Shown here in pieces: positions 47,725-60,806 of a DNA stretch of 64,000 nt. Position numbers and translations under genes: made by a program. The DNA is from Linanthus parryae (Eukaryota > Streptophyta > Magnoliopsida > Ericales > Polemoniaceae). Positions within the stretch are counted from its first letter, which is position 1, and every line of letters starts with the position of its first letter. The DNA is taken from contig JALGPY010000005.1 of assembly GCA_023055425.1 (NCBI GenBank), forward strand, positions 77,975,495 through 78,039,494, read 5' to 3'. The notes under the pieces were generated by a model. It was not told the origin of the DNA. It was given only the letters and a program-made list of their open reading frames with translations, and did no database searches.

Positions 47725-50700
47725 TTATTTTAGCATGCCCAATTCTAATCTCAGTGCTGAGAATCGATCATATGGCACTAGTTGAGTGAAGATATCTTCC
47801 AGTTGCATATTAGTAGAAACAAATTCAAGAGTAACATAACCATTCTCATCATGATCTTTGATGAAGTGATGTCTAACATCTATGTGTTTGGTCCTTGAGT
47901 ACCAGACTGGATTATTTGTAATTGATATTGCACTGGTGTCGTCACATTTGATAGGCATATCTCTGAAATCAAATCCAAGATCTCTCATTTGAGAACAACA
48001 AGCTCTATAACAGCAAGCTCTAGCTGCAATGTATTCAACTTTTGTTGTTGAATGCCAGCTAATCAGGGATGTTCCAAGAAATTGGCAGCACCCTGATGTG
48101 CTTTTTCTATCAAATTTGTAACCTGCGATGTCAGCATCTGTATAGCCACACAAAGAGAAATTAGATTGTTTAGGATACCAAAGCCGTAAGCTTTTTGTAC
48201 CATTGAGATATCTGAAAATTCTTTTGACAGCAACCAAGTGTGATTCTTTAGGATCAGCTTGAAATCTAGCACACATACAAACACTAAATATCAGGTCTAC
48301 TTGTAGTGAGATATAGCAATCATCCAATCATTTCTCTATACTCTGTCACATTCACACTCTTACCAATTTGATCCTTGTCTAGAGACAGTGTAGAGCTCAT
48401 AGGGGTTTTTGCTACCTTGGACTGATACATATTGTACTTATTTAACAAGTCCTTGGTATACTTGTTTTGATGCAAAAAGATTACTTACTTCATCTGATGT
48501 ATATAAAGTCCAAGAAAGAAGTTGTGCTCTCCCATCAAACTCATATCAGATTCCCTACTCATAAGACTTGAGAAATCCTTAAAAAGAGAATCATTAGTAG
48601 CACAAAATAAAATATCATCAACATATACTTGAACGACTAGAATATCTTTCCCATGAGTCTTTATGAAAAAGGATTTTATCTACAAGTCATCTTTTGAATT
48701 CATTTTCAAGTACAAACTTTGACAGTCTTTCATACCAAGCCCTTGGATCTTGTTTCAAACCATAAAGAGCTTTGACAAGTTTATATAATTTGTAAACGTA
48801 TCATTTTCAAAAAAAGGAGGTTGAGCAACATAGACTTCTTCGTGCAAATATCCATTTGGAAAGGCACATTTCACATCCATTTGAAAGAGTTTCATATTTT
48901 TATGAGATGCAAATGCAAGTAACATTCTAATTGCTTCTAACCTTGCAGCCGGAGCAAAAGTATCCTCATAGTCAATACCTTCTTCCTAGTTGTATCCTTA
49001 AGCTACAAGTCTTGCTTTGTTTCTGATTACCTTACCCTTTCTCATATAGCTTGTTTCTAAGAACCCACCTGGTACCAATGACAGACTGATCTTGAGGTGG
49101 AGGAACCAAATTCCAAACCTTGTTCCTTTAAAATTCATTGAGTTCACTTTGCATTGCAGTGATCCATTCTGATTCTTGTAATGCTTCTTTCACATTCATA
49201 GGCTCCATAAGAGAGACAAAAGCATTGAAAGCACATAGGTTCTTCAACTATGATTTTGTTTGTGTATCAGTGGATGGATGAAATATGATGTTGTCAAATG
49301 GATGAGATGCATGATATTTGAATCTCTTCCTTGGTGTCCATGGTTCAGGTTCTCCAAGAAGCTTCTCAGGTCTATGAGAACTTGAAGTTGTGGCTTGTTC
49401 ACTCTGATTCTCTTGATGTTCTTTTTCTAGGCTTTGGAAATCATTTTCAAGTCCTTGAAAATTCTTTATGTTCTCTTGCAAGCTATACTTGGAACCAACA
49501 AAAGGCGCTGCTTCATCTTGTGATTCATGCTTGTTTAAATTCAAGTCTACAAAACTTTTACTCAAAGAAAAATCTTAGCTTTCATAAAAGTAACACGAAT
49601 ACTTTCTTCAACAAGCTTAGTTTTCTTATTATAAACTCTACAAGCTTTGATAGTCAGTGAATAACCAAGAAAGATACCTTCATCATTTCAGGCATCAAAC
49701 TTACCAAGAAATTTCCTTACCATTGTTTTGAACATAACAAGTGCGGCCAAATAGTTTGAAGTAAGAGATATTTGGCTTTCTTACTTTGAAAAGATCATAA
49801 GGAGTGTTCTTCAAGATAGGCCTAATCAGACACTTGCTAAGTATATAGTTTGAAGTGTTCACAGCTTTTGTCCAGTAGGATTTTGACAATTTTTTCTCTA
49901 GAAGCATTATCCTTGACATATTTTCAAGATTCCTGTTCTTTCTTTCAACAATACCATTGTGGCAGAGAATTTGTGAGTGATGCCATGCTTAGACATGATC
50001 ACTTCTAATAGAAGTAATAGGCAGGTTTTTCAATGTTCAAAGTTCTTTAAAAAGCTTTGAAAATTCAGAAAGAGCTTCAGATTTGTCTCTAAGGAACATC
50101 ACCCAAGTAAATATAAAAAAAACATATAAAATAACTAACATGTAATTCTTAACCTTTGGAGTTGGAATTCTCATAGTACCACAGAGATACATATGCAATA
50201 ATTCAATGGGTTTAGTAGTACATGCAAAGTTCTTTGGCTTGAATGAACTTTTTGTCTGTTTACCTTGGGCACAAGCTTTGCATACCTCTTCATCCTTGAA
50301 CTTGATAATTGGTAGTCCTCTTACTAGGTCATTAGAAACTAACTTGTTCAAAGTGTGCAAGCTAATGTGTCCAAGCTTTCTATGCCAAATCTTTGAATCC
50401 ACTTTCAAGGCCTTAAGACACTTCAGACTTTCTCCTGCAACTTTGTAAGTGTGCAAAGTATAAACATTGTTTGACCTTGAGGCAGTGAGGATGCAAATTC
50501 TAGATTCCTCATTTTGCACCACACATTTCTCTTTGTCAAAAATAATTTTTTTGCCATTGTCACATAACTGAGATACACTAAGCAAATTGAATTTCTAGCC
50601 ATAACTAAATAGACATCAGAAATAGAGTTTTCAGAATCTGTACCAACTTTACCAATACCTAGTATGTTGCATTTGCCTTTGTCACCAAGCGTGATTGAAC

Positions 50701-50756
50701 CTTCAGATTCCTCTTTTAGTTCTCATTATAAAGATCTCTTTCAAATCATGTGTCAT
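47725..50756 (-). pseudogene. Element J pol remnant: integrase, reverse transcriptase, RNase H
   Basis: The 5' end is cut by K. The pre-integrase region (50585 downward) has IWHRKLGHISLHTL. In integrase the first catalytic position reads HMYLCG, where A has HMDLCG, so the first aspartate is replaced by tyrosine. WTKAVNTSNYILSKCL follows at about 49860. Reverse transcriptase is badly broken (48330-49240) but still shows YVDD near 48620. RNase H at 47725-48327 has YTDADIAGYK and the STTKVEYIAA-type motif. The frame ends at 47725. Multiple stops and indels; no product possible. Palindromes occur at about 50406 and 49430-49455. Confidence 0.83.
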
Positions 50757-52250
50757 TGTAGCGTTTTATGACGGATTACCCAGCGGAAAAACAATAATTA
50801 AGATCCGCACAAGACCCTCCAAGGGTGACAGAAAGAAATATCATAACGATGGTAAAGGATTTGGTAACAATTACCTTGGTTGTCTCCCTTGATGACTTCA
50901 AACACAAAATAGTGTTCGCGTCTCAACGGCTTAGTACACGCCTAGGATTAAGATCTAGATTCCTCCACGTATTGTTCTAGCAATCGTTGGAAGAAGTAAG
51001 AAGAAGAATCACGCAACGGAGAACAAAAGAGGCTCGGCCTCTTCTTGGCCGACGGGTAGAGGGGGGCGGACGGGACTTGGCTTCGACCTTGTCTTGTCTT
51101 GATCTCTCTCTCCTTGCTTTGTTCTCTATCACTCAATGTATGTTATGAGCATTAGTGAAGCTATGAGTGGTCTTTATATAATCCAGCAACTCCTTGTTAA
51201 CTATATATTAGCCGCTCTCCTAATCATGTCCATATATGGATTAGTCCATCTTGAAAACTAGTCCTAATCATGTCCATACATGGATCAGTCCACCTTGAAG
51301 AATCATAATCATGTCTATACATGGATTAATCCATCTTGAAAATTAGTCCTACTATGTTTGCAAGTGGTTGCGTATTGATCCTTCCATTTAATTAATTCTA
51401 AATTCCAGTTTAATCCATATGGCGTGTGACCCCATAGGTTTCTACTTAGTTGGTAGCACCGATTACTAACACGGGGCGGTGGCTCGCAACACATCCATGC
51501 TACCCAATTAATAGAAATAGTCAGTAATCCCACAAACCTTGTGAAAGTATAGTCTCATCCCTTTGTCTCTATATCCGGATTGGAAAAGAGACATACAAGT
51601 CACACTCGTAAATTAAATCCATAGTTTCTCGATCCTGCGAATAGTCTTACCCATGCAGAAAACATCAACACCAATATTGATTTATCTGAGTCTGGTAAGA
51701 CATTCTATAAGAACCATCCCTCGACTGGCCGTGGATATTTTCTCCCGTTATTGGGCGGGAAAAATTCTATCTACATCACTACCATCTCTAAGTTTTCTTC
51801 CTATTTTGTCGAAAACGCGCCTTTATTACTACCCAGTTACAGTGTAATGTTTGGCGATATCAAAACACAATATTCCACAACTAGAGGATCTGGTGAATTC
51901 GAGTCAAAGGATATCTTTACATAACTTGTGACTTTACATAATATCTACATCACTACTGTTGTCACTACGAGAAGCACTTGTGACTTTACATAACTTGTGG
52001 GCCAATCCAGCATGCCATTACCCCTAATGCATACCATGTGCTAGACTTGATATCTCCATATAAATCTACCCACATACTAGTCTCGATGCAATACAGTTGT
52101 CCTATTAACTGTATTACTCATCAAGGGATATTTAAGAATATAATATTTATATTCCAAGGAATTCATCCATGTCAACATATGTCCATAATGAATAGTAAGT
52201 CCATACTAATGTCACAAGAAATAGATTCCCTCTAGGGCATATTTCCATCA
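50757..52250 (-). repeat. 3' LTR of element K
   Basis: 1494 bp; minus strand reads TGATGGAAATATGCCC to AAAACGCTACA. Related to but clearly diverged from E, F and G LTRs. A TATATAA-like box lies near 51173. Three diverged copies of a segment containing AATCATGTCCATACATGGAT lie at 51220-51330. Confidence 0.82.
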
Positions 52251-52289
52251 GTCTCTCACTAGCACTAGAGTCAATCTTTGTGCATCATA

Positions 52290-53722
52290 TGTAGGGTTTT
52301 GATTCATGGATCGCACAACGGAAGCATAATCAAACATAAACCATGCAAAACCCTCCAAGGATAACAAGTCTAGAGACATAACGATAGTAAAGGTAAGAAA
52401 TCATAAACACACCTTAGGGTTCTCCTTGATGACTTCAAACGCGAATAATGTCACGTTCTCTATAGTTGATCCACGCCTAGAGTTGATCCTAGATCTCCCA
52501 AACTCCTTGGTGCTAGCCCGGAATAGGAAGAGGAAGAACGAATCACGCAAAACGAGACAAAAAGGGGGTTTCGGCCCCTTTTTGGCCGACGGGGTGAGGG
52601 CGGCGGCAAGGGGATCGGTTCGGCCTCCTTGTTGCTTGCTCCCTCTCCTTTTGTTATCTCCCACTCTTGTTATGTTCACTAATGAGCATAAGTTATGAGG
52701 AAGGAAGGAAGGAGGGTCCTTTATATAGTCCAACAGCTCCTTGTTAACTACCTAAAGGACTTATTCTAGTCCAACTAGAATTCAATTTAGTCCCTTCCTT
52801 GCAAAATAGTCCCTACTAAGTTTGCAAGGGTTTGCAAAGTGATCCTTCTAATTAATTAATCCAATTAATTAATTCCCACATCTAGTTCAACTCTATATAG
52901 CTTGTGACCCCATAGGTTCTATCTAGTTGGTAGCAACTATTTGCTAATATGGAGCAGTTTCTAGCAAAACATCCATTCTAGCCAACTAAAAGAATAGTCA
53001 TCTTGACAACCTTTGTACAAGTAATTGTCTCATCCCTTTGCCTCCATATCCGGATTGGACACGAGACATACAAGTCACACTCGTATATCCAATCCATAGT
53101 TTCTCGATCCATGGGAATAGCCTTATTCGTGCAAATAACATCAATATCCTATATATTGATTTATTTGAGTCTGGCCAGACATTCTATAAGCACTATCCCT
53201 CGAGTGGCCTAGGATATTTTCTCCCGTTATGTGGGAGGGGCAAATCCTCTCTACGTCCACTACGATCTCTAAGCTTGCTTCTCATTGTATCCAGTACACG
53301 CCTTTATAACTACCCAGTTACGGTGTAGCGTTTAACGCTACCAAAATCACAATGATCCACAACTAGAATATCTAGTGACTTCAAGTCTAAGGATGACAAT
53401 ACCATTGCACCGCGAGAAGCGCTTGTGACTCAACATAACATGTATGTAGCCTTCTCGGAGATGGGTCAATCCAGTGCAACATTCTGTAATGCACACCTAT
53501 GTGTTGGATCGTGATATCTCCATATCAATCCAACCCCATACTAGTCTATAGATGATTGTCCCATTTAATCATTATACTTGACTAGGGATATTTAAGATAA
53601 ACAACACAATTGTAAATCTAAGGACTTCATTTTATTAAATATCCAATAAATAATAAATGAATTTTCTAGCCATATACAAATTCATACTAAATTAGATTGC
53701 CTCTAGGGCATCTATTCCAACA
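52290..53722 (-). repeat. 3' LTR of element E
   Basis: 1433 bp, TGTTGGAATAG to CCCTACA on the minus strand. TATATAA on the minus strand at 52721-52727. Confidence 0.94.
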
Positions 53723-53732
53723 GTCTCCCACT
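53723..53732 (-). promoter_or_regulatory. Polypurine tract of element E
   Basis: Minus strand AGTGGGAGAC abutting the 3' LTR. Confidence 0.78.
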
Positions 53733-53736
53733 TGCA

Positions 53737-56700
53737 CTAGAGCCAATCTGGCGCATCTCGTATGCCCATACTCCTAGTGTGCCCTTCATGCTTCCACTGC
53801 GTGAGAGGCTTCGTAAGCGTGTCTGACAGATTATCATTTGTAGGAATCTTGCATATCCGAACGTCTCCTCTATCGATAATATCTCGAATCAGATGAAACG
53901 TCCTGAGCACATGCTTGGACTTCTGGTGCGATATGGGTTCCTTTGATTGAGCGATCGCCCCAGTGTTTTCACAGAACAACTCCACTGGATCCGCAATGCT
54001 AGGGACCACACCAAGTTCAGAAACAAACTTTCTGATCCAAACAGCCTCCTTTGCTGCGCCATTTGCAGCAATGTACTCAGCCTCTGTTGTAGAATCAGCT
54101 ACCGTCTCTTGCTTGGAACTCTTCCAGCTCACCGCTGCTCCATTCAGGCAAAACACATATCCCGACTGTGATCTAAAGTCATCTCTGTTGGTTTGGAAGC
54201 TTGCATCAGTGTAACCCCATACACGCAACTCTTCCTCACCGCCAAATATCAAGAAAGCATCCTTAGTTCTTCTCAAGTACTTTAGGATGTTCTTGACAGC
54301 AATCGAGTGACTCTCACCCGGATTGGATTGGTATCTGCTTGTCATACTCAAGGCATATGACACATCTGGTCTAGTACATAACATGGCGTACATGATAGAT
54401 CCTATGGCCGAGGCATAGGGAATCCTACTCATGCGTTCCTTCTCAATCTCATTGGAGGGACAACCACTCTTCGAAAGAGTGATTCCATGTGACATGGGCA
54501 AGAATCCCTTCTTGGAATCTTGCATGTTGAACCGTTTCAACACCTTGTCAATATATGTACGTTGACTCAGGCCTAGCAACCTCTTAGATCTATCTCTATA
54601 GATCTTTATACCGAGTATATAGGCTGCTTCCCCTAAGTCCTTCATTGAGAAACACTTTCCTAGCCAATCTTTCACAGATTGCAGCATGGGAATGTCGTTT
54701 CCAATGAGTAGTATGTCATCCACATACAAGACCAGAAAAGCTACAGAGCTCCCACTAACCTTATTGTAGACACAAGACTCATCTTCGTTTCTGATGAAGC
54801 CAAACTCTTTGACCACTTCATCAAAACGTCGATTCCAACTCCTAGAAGCTTGCTTCAATCCATAAATGGATCATTGCAGCTTACAGACTTTGTTGGCTTG
54901 CTTTGGATCCTCAAAACCCTCCGGCTGTATCATATACACATCCTCGAGGAGATTCCCATAAAGGAATGCTGTTTTGACATCCATCTGCCAAATCTCATAG
55001 TCGTAGTATGCTGCAATTGCAAGTAGGATTCGGATGGATTTGGTCATAGCGACTGGTGAAAAGGTTTTGTCATAGTCAATACCATGAATCTGTCTGAATC
55101 CTTTAGCCACCAATCGGCCCTTATAGGTAATCACATTACCATCCATGTCGATCTTCTTCTTGAAGACCCACTTGCACCCTATGGGCCGCGCCCCATGGGG
55201 TGGTTCCACCAAAGTCCATACTTTGTTGGTATACATGGATTCCATCTCGGATCTCATGGCTTCTAGCAACTTCTGAGAGTCTGGGCCACTCATGGCCTCC
55301 TCATAGGTAGTAGGCTCATCATCTATGAGCATCGTGTCACCGGAATCGGTTACGAGAAGTCCATACCTCTCGGGTTCCTGGCGCACTCAACTAGATCTAC
55401 GAAGCTCTTGTGTTACCTGAACAGGTGGCTCCACAACTGCTTGTGATTCCCGTTCATGTTCCATAATCGGTTCAGTGATTTGTGGTTCTTGAACTTCTTC
55501 AAGTTCTACACTCCTCCCACTTGCTTCTTTAGAGACAAACTCTCTTTCTAGAGACACGCCGGTCCGAGCAACAAACAATTTGTTCTCGGTTGGATTGTAG
55601 AAGTAGTATCCCTTAGTTTCCTTAGGGTACCCCACAAATTTACACTTATCTGATTTAGGCCCTAGCTTGTCTGATTGTAAACGTTTTACATAGACATCGC
55701 AGCCCCAAATCCTCATGAACGACAGTGTGGGACGCCTCCCACTCCACATCTCATATGGTGTCTTCATGACTGATTTAGATGGAACACGGTTAATGGTGAA
55801 AGCTGCACTTAATAGAGCGTAGCCCCAAAATGATAATGGAAGATCGGTTTGACACATCATAGATCGAACCATATCCAATAGGGTTCGATTCCTCCTCTCG
55901 GACACGCCATTCCATTGTGGCGTTCCGGGTGGAGTGAGTTGGGACACGATCCCACACACTCTAAGATAGTCGTCAAACTCTTGGCTCAAGTATTCTCCTC
56001 CACGATCCGATCGTAGAGCCTTGATACTTTTGCCAAGTTGCTTCTCTACTTCATTCTTGAATTCTTTGAACACTTCAAAGGATTCGGATTTTGCCCTCAT
56101 AAGGTACACAAATCCATATCTACTGTAATCATCAGTAAATGTAATGAAGTAGACATAACCACCCCTGGCTGGCGTGGTAAATGGCCCACACCCATCGGTA
56201 TGTATGAGCGCCAATTGCTCACTAGTCCTCTCACCTTTCTTATTGAAAGGGGACTTTGTCATTTTTCCCAATAAACAAGCCTCACATGTCTCATATGATT
56301 CAAAATAAAATGAGTCTAGTAATCCATCCTTATGGAGTCTAGATACACATTTCTCATTTATGTGGCCTAAACGACAATGCCATAAATAAGCAGGATTTAA
56401 ATCATTTATTTTAATCCGCTTGGTATTAATGTTGTAGACAGGATTGCTTAGATCAAGGACATAAAGTCCATTAAATAATTGCGCACTAAAATAGTGAATA
56501 TTATTCAAATAAAAGGAACAACAATTGTTCTTTATTGAAATAATAAAACCATCCTTGTCCAAACAAGAAATAGAAATAATGTTTCTGCTCATAGCAGGCA
56601 CAAAATAGCAATTATTTAATTCTAAAACTAATCCTGAAGGCAGAGATAGCTCGCACACGCCTATGGCCAACGCAGCAACCTTTGCTCCATTCCCAACGCG

Positions 56701-57687
56701 CAGATCTACCTCCCCTTTAGCCAATCTTTTACTTCTCTTTAGATCCTGCATATTTCGACAAATATGAGATCCACATCCAGTATCTAATACCCATGATGTA
56801 GAGACAGTTAAATTGACATCTACAACAAAAATACCTGGTGGTGGTGGAATCACTATTCCAAGCCTCTTGTCCTCCAGATATTTTGGGCAGTTCCTCCTCC
56901 AGTGTCCAGGCTGACTGCAGTAGTGACACTCACCCTTAGTCACGACCTTGGCAATGCCACCAACAGGCTTAAGGGCTTGTTCCTTGGACTTCGCAACTGA
57001 CTTGCCTTTGCCCTTGGAGGAAGAGGCAAACCTTTTGCCCTTTCCTTTCTGCACCATCATTATGGCCTTGCCCTTACCCTTGTTGATGCTCTGTTCAGCC
57101 GTCCTCAACATGTTGAGCAAATATGGCAGTGGTTTAACGATCTCGTTCATGTTATAGTTCATAATGAACTGTCCATAACTCTCGGGCAACGATTGCAACA
57201 CGAGATTGGTTGCCAACTCTTGGCCGACCGGGAACCCAAGCCGGGCGAGATTCTCCAAGTACCCGATCATTCGGAGTACATGGGGTCCCACCGGGTTCCC
57301 TTCTTCCAGATGACATTTGAACAGTGCCTTTGAGACCTCATACCTTTCTACCCTTGCCTGCTCTTGGAAGAGCTGCTTTAGATGTTCGATCATATCGACA
57401 GCATTCATGTTTTCATGTTGCTTCTGAAGCTCAGAAGTCATGGTGCAAAGCATTAGGCAGGCCGCATCATTAGCGTCATCAACACGCTTTTGATACGCCT
57501 TTAAGGCAGCAGGTGTTTGGTTCTCTGGACCTTCTGGAACATGCTCCTCTATTGCGTACAGTATCTTCTCTTGCTTGAGAACAATTCTCAAGTTTCTCTA
57601 CCAATCAAGAAAGTTGGTTCGAGAGAGCTTATCCTTCTCAAGGACAGATCGTAGGGAATGTTGTGAAATCGATGAGTTGTTTGCCAT
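53737..57687 (-). pseudogene. Element E gag-pol, 1316 codons with three nonsense codons
   Basis: One frame from ATG 57687 (MANNSSIS) to TAG at 53737, with no indel. Gag carries a CCHC knuckle (CHYCSQPGHWRRNC) at 56887-56928. Protease has LDTG. Pre-integrase has LWHCRLGHINEK. Integrase keeps its acidic triad (HTDGCGPF, RSDRGGEY, NGVSERRN). Reverse transcriptase has MDVKTAFLY and YVDD (54715-54726). RNase H has YTDASF and STTEAEYIAA, but the usual FCDNTG reads FCENTG. Nonsense codons are TAG at 57598-57600 (codon 30, gag), TGA at 55387-55389 (end of the integrase region) and TGA at 54871-54873 (reverse transcriptase). G has sense codons at the three matching sites. The stops look like single-base changes after insertion or shortly before it. 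Confidence 0.93.
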
Positions 57688-59355
57688 TTGGAATTCTACA
57701 AAAAGGAAAATACGCAAGTTTTAGTATTTTTTGAATTTTTGACTATATTTAATAATGGCTAGTTTATTAAATATAGCTCCCACTATTTTTCTACGGATTA
57801 ATAACCCTCAAGATATTAATGCGGAAAATATCCTTATATTTTCTAGTGGGCCAAGATCCATCTTTCATCTCCTTATGAGCTTGCTTTGGCAAGTCATCCA
57901 TAATTTGACTACTTTAGGTAGGAACAATTTCAATTGCATCCCATATGCAACTCTTGGTTCAATCGGGCAAATAACTCCTTATTTATCCATCCATATGGAT
58001 AATCCCAATTGATTGCCTCTAGGTTTCTTAATCAAATTAATAGCCTAGTTGTGTTCAACCTCTTATCTAAACAATTGCACATTGTTACGTGCCATCGCAT
58101 TCCATCATTATGAACCAAGTCGCCATGCTTTGGCACGCACGAACTTGATAAATAATGATGATAATGAGTGTTTAAATAACGAGAAGGCAAGAACACAATA
58201 TTTGAATTTTGTGGGATTTTAAATTCAATTCTTTAATTGTTTTGTTGATCAATATCAACGAATCTATCTATTTGAGTTTGGGCACAACTCCAAATAATAG
58301 ATCCGGGTTGTCTAATTATCTTATTATCCTAATTGCATGCATCATCCATACACCAACCACACAAATAATAAGACAATAAATAAACAACCACAAAACAGAA
58401 ATTAAACGTGATGTGGATATGGCCTTTTCTAGACTAAGATAATTCCAAGCCAATGGAATTATCTATGAACCCTAAGCAAACACATCTCCATGCGTCTTGA
58501 TCTCTTGGTCCATCCTTCATAGTCATGTGGAATGCTCCATGCTCCATCTTTTAAGGCTTCTTTGGCTTTGGGCTTCTTTTCTCCAATCTAGGCTAACAAT
58601 CTACTTTATCTAGCACTAACTAACATCTATAATAAATAAAATAAATCTCACAAGTTGAGAAAAAAAATTGGCACGCAGGCCATAAAACCCTAATTAATTA
58701 TTACAATTAATTGATCAGCTCGCAGGCGGTAAAACCAAACCACAAAATTAAACATCCACATCCAACCACATCCTAAGGCCATATCCAATTACCATGCGAT
58801 TTGCACATAAACAGTTAAAATACAATTATAACGCGCTTGGTCAATTTTTAATTGATTTTAGGATTTCTAGGGTTTAAAACGGTCCATGGGCCCAACAATC
58901 CAATTGCCCGGGCCCATTAAAGTGAACCACAAGGCCCTAGCGCCGGCCCGGCCCAAAACCCGCTAGCTAGGCCCGCGGGTTAGGGCCGCCCGGCCCCTTA
59001 GGGCTCCCAATCTTGGGCGGCAAGCAAGGGGGCGGTCCCTAGGGGGGGCGGAACCCTTCTATGGGAGCTGTTTCCAAAACAACTCCCTTGCTTGGTGCCC
59101 AAGTTTGGTTGTTTCCTTGTTTTGGGAGAACTCCTTCTTCCCCAAGGATGCCCAAACCCTAGATCTATGATCCTAAAATTTCTCAAACTCACCAATTCAT
59201 GCATCCAATGCAAAAATTGGATCTTGTTATGAGTAATTATTGACAAATTGCATCCCATGCTTGATTTGTCTTGTTTTACGCGATAAACAATCAAATTAAG
59301 GTGTAAAACAACAAGAATGTAAAACATAAACCACGTTTATGCTCTATGACCTGTG
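57688..59355 (-). other. Long untranslated leader of element E
   Basis: 1.67 kb, with a GC-rich block at about 58900-59050 containing GGCCCGGG and GCCCGGCC units. Closely related to G's leader. Confidence 0.6.
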
Positions 59356-59367
59356 GCTCTGATACCA
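59356..59367 (-). promoter_or_regulatory. Primer-binding site of element E
   Basis: Minus strand TGGTATCAGAGC, one base from the 5' LTR; initiator tRNA-Met type. Confidence 0.87.
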
Positions 59368-59368
59368 C

Positions 59369-60801
59369 TGTAGGGTTTTGATTCATGGATCGCACAACGG
59401 AAGCATAATCAAACATAAACCATGCAAAACCCTCAAAGGATCACAAGTGTAGAGACATAACGATAGTAAAGGTAAGAAATCATAAACACACCTTTGGGTT
59501 CTCCTTGATGACTTCAAACGCGAATAATGTCACGTTCTCTATAGTTGATCCACGCCTAGAGTTGATCCTAGATCTCCCAAACTCCTTGGTGCTAGCCCGG
59601 AATAGGAAGAGGAAGAACGAATCACGCAAAACGAGACAAAAAGGGGGTTTCGGCCCCTTTTTGGCCGACGGGGTGAGGGCGGCGGCAAGGGGGTCGGTTC
59701 GGCCTCCTTGTTGCTTGCTCTCTCTCCTTTTGTTCTCTCCCACTCTTGTTATGTTCACTAATGAGCATAAGTTATGAGGAAGGAAGGAAGGAGGGTCCTT
59801 TATATAGACCAACAACTCCTTGTTAACTACCTAAAGGACTTATTCTAGTCCAACTAGAATTCAATTTAGTCCCTTCCTTGCAAAATAGTCCCTACTAAGT
59901 TTGCAAGAGTTTGCAAAGTGATCCTTCTAATTAATTAATCCAATTAATTAATTCCCACATCTAGTTCAACTCTATATAGCTTGTGACCCCATAGGTTCTA
60001 TCTAGTTGGTAGCAACTATTTGCTAATATGGAGCGGTTTCTAGCAAAACATCCATTCTAGCCAACTAATAGAATAGTCATCTTGACAACCTTTGTACAAG
60101 TAATTGTCTCATCCCTTTGCCTCCATATCCGGATTGGACACGAGACATACAAGTCACACTCGTATATCCAATCCATAGTTTCTCGATCCATGGGAATAGC
60201 CTTATTCGTGCAAATAACATCAATATCCTATATATTGATTTATTTGAGTCTGGCCAGACATTCTATAAGCACTATCCCTCGAGTGGCCTAGGATATTTTC
60301 TCCCGTTATGTGGGAGGGGCAAATCCTCTATAGGTCCACTACGATCTCTAAGCTTGCTTCTCATTGTATCCAGTACACGCCTTTATAACTACCCAGTTAC
60401 GGTGTAGCGTTTAACGCTACCAAAATCACAATGATCCACAACTAAAATATCTAGTGACTTCAAGTCTAGGGATGACAATACCATTGCACCGCGAGAAGCG
60501 CTTGTGACTCAACATAACATGTATGTAGCCTTCTCGGAGATGGGTCAATCCAGTGCAACAATCCGTAATGCACACCTATGTGTTGGATCGTGATATCTCC
60601 ATATCGATCCAACCCCATACTAGTCTATAGATGATTGTCCCATTTAATCATTATACTTGACTAGGGATATTTAAGATAAACAACACAATTGTAAATCTAA
60701 GGACTTCATTATATTAAATATCCAATAAATAATAAATGAATTTTCTAGCCATATACAAATTCATACTAAATTAGATTGCCTCTAGGGCATCTATTCCAAC
60801 A
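59369..60801 (-). repeat. 5' LTR of element E
   Basis: 1433 bp. TATATAA on the minus strand at 59800-59806 is the likely promoter core. Followed by TCATA at 60802-60806. Confidence 0.94.
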
Positions 60802-60806
60802 TCATA

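Larger units (their letters stand above)
52290..60801 (-). mobile_element. Element E: full-length, young Angela/Tork-like Copia element, 8.5 kb
   Basis: TCATA duplication on both sides (52285-52289 and 60802-60806). Both LTRs are 1433 bp with, by eye, about 20 substitutions and no length difference. Primer site, long leader, gag-pol and purine tract are all present. Only three nonsense codons interrupt the coding frame. The best-preserved element in the window. Confidence 0.95.
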
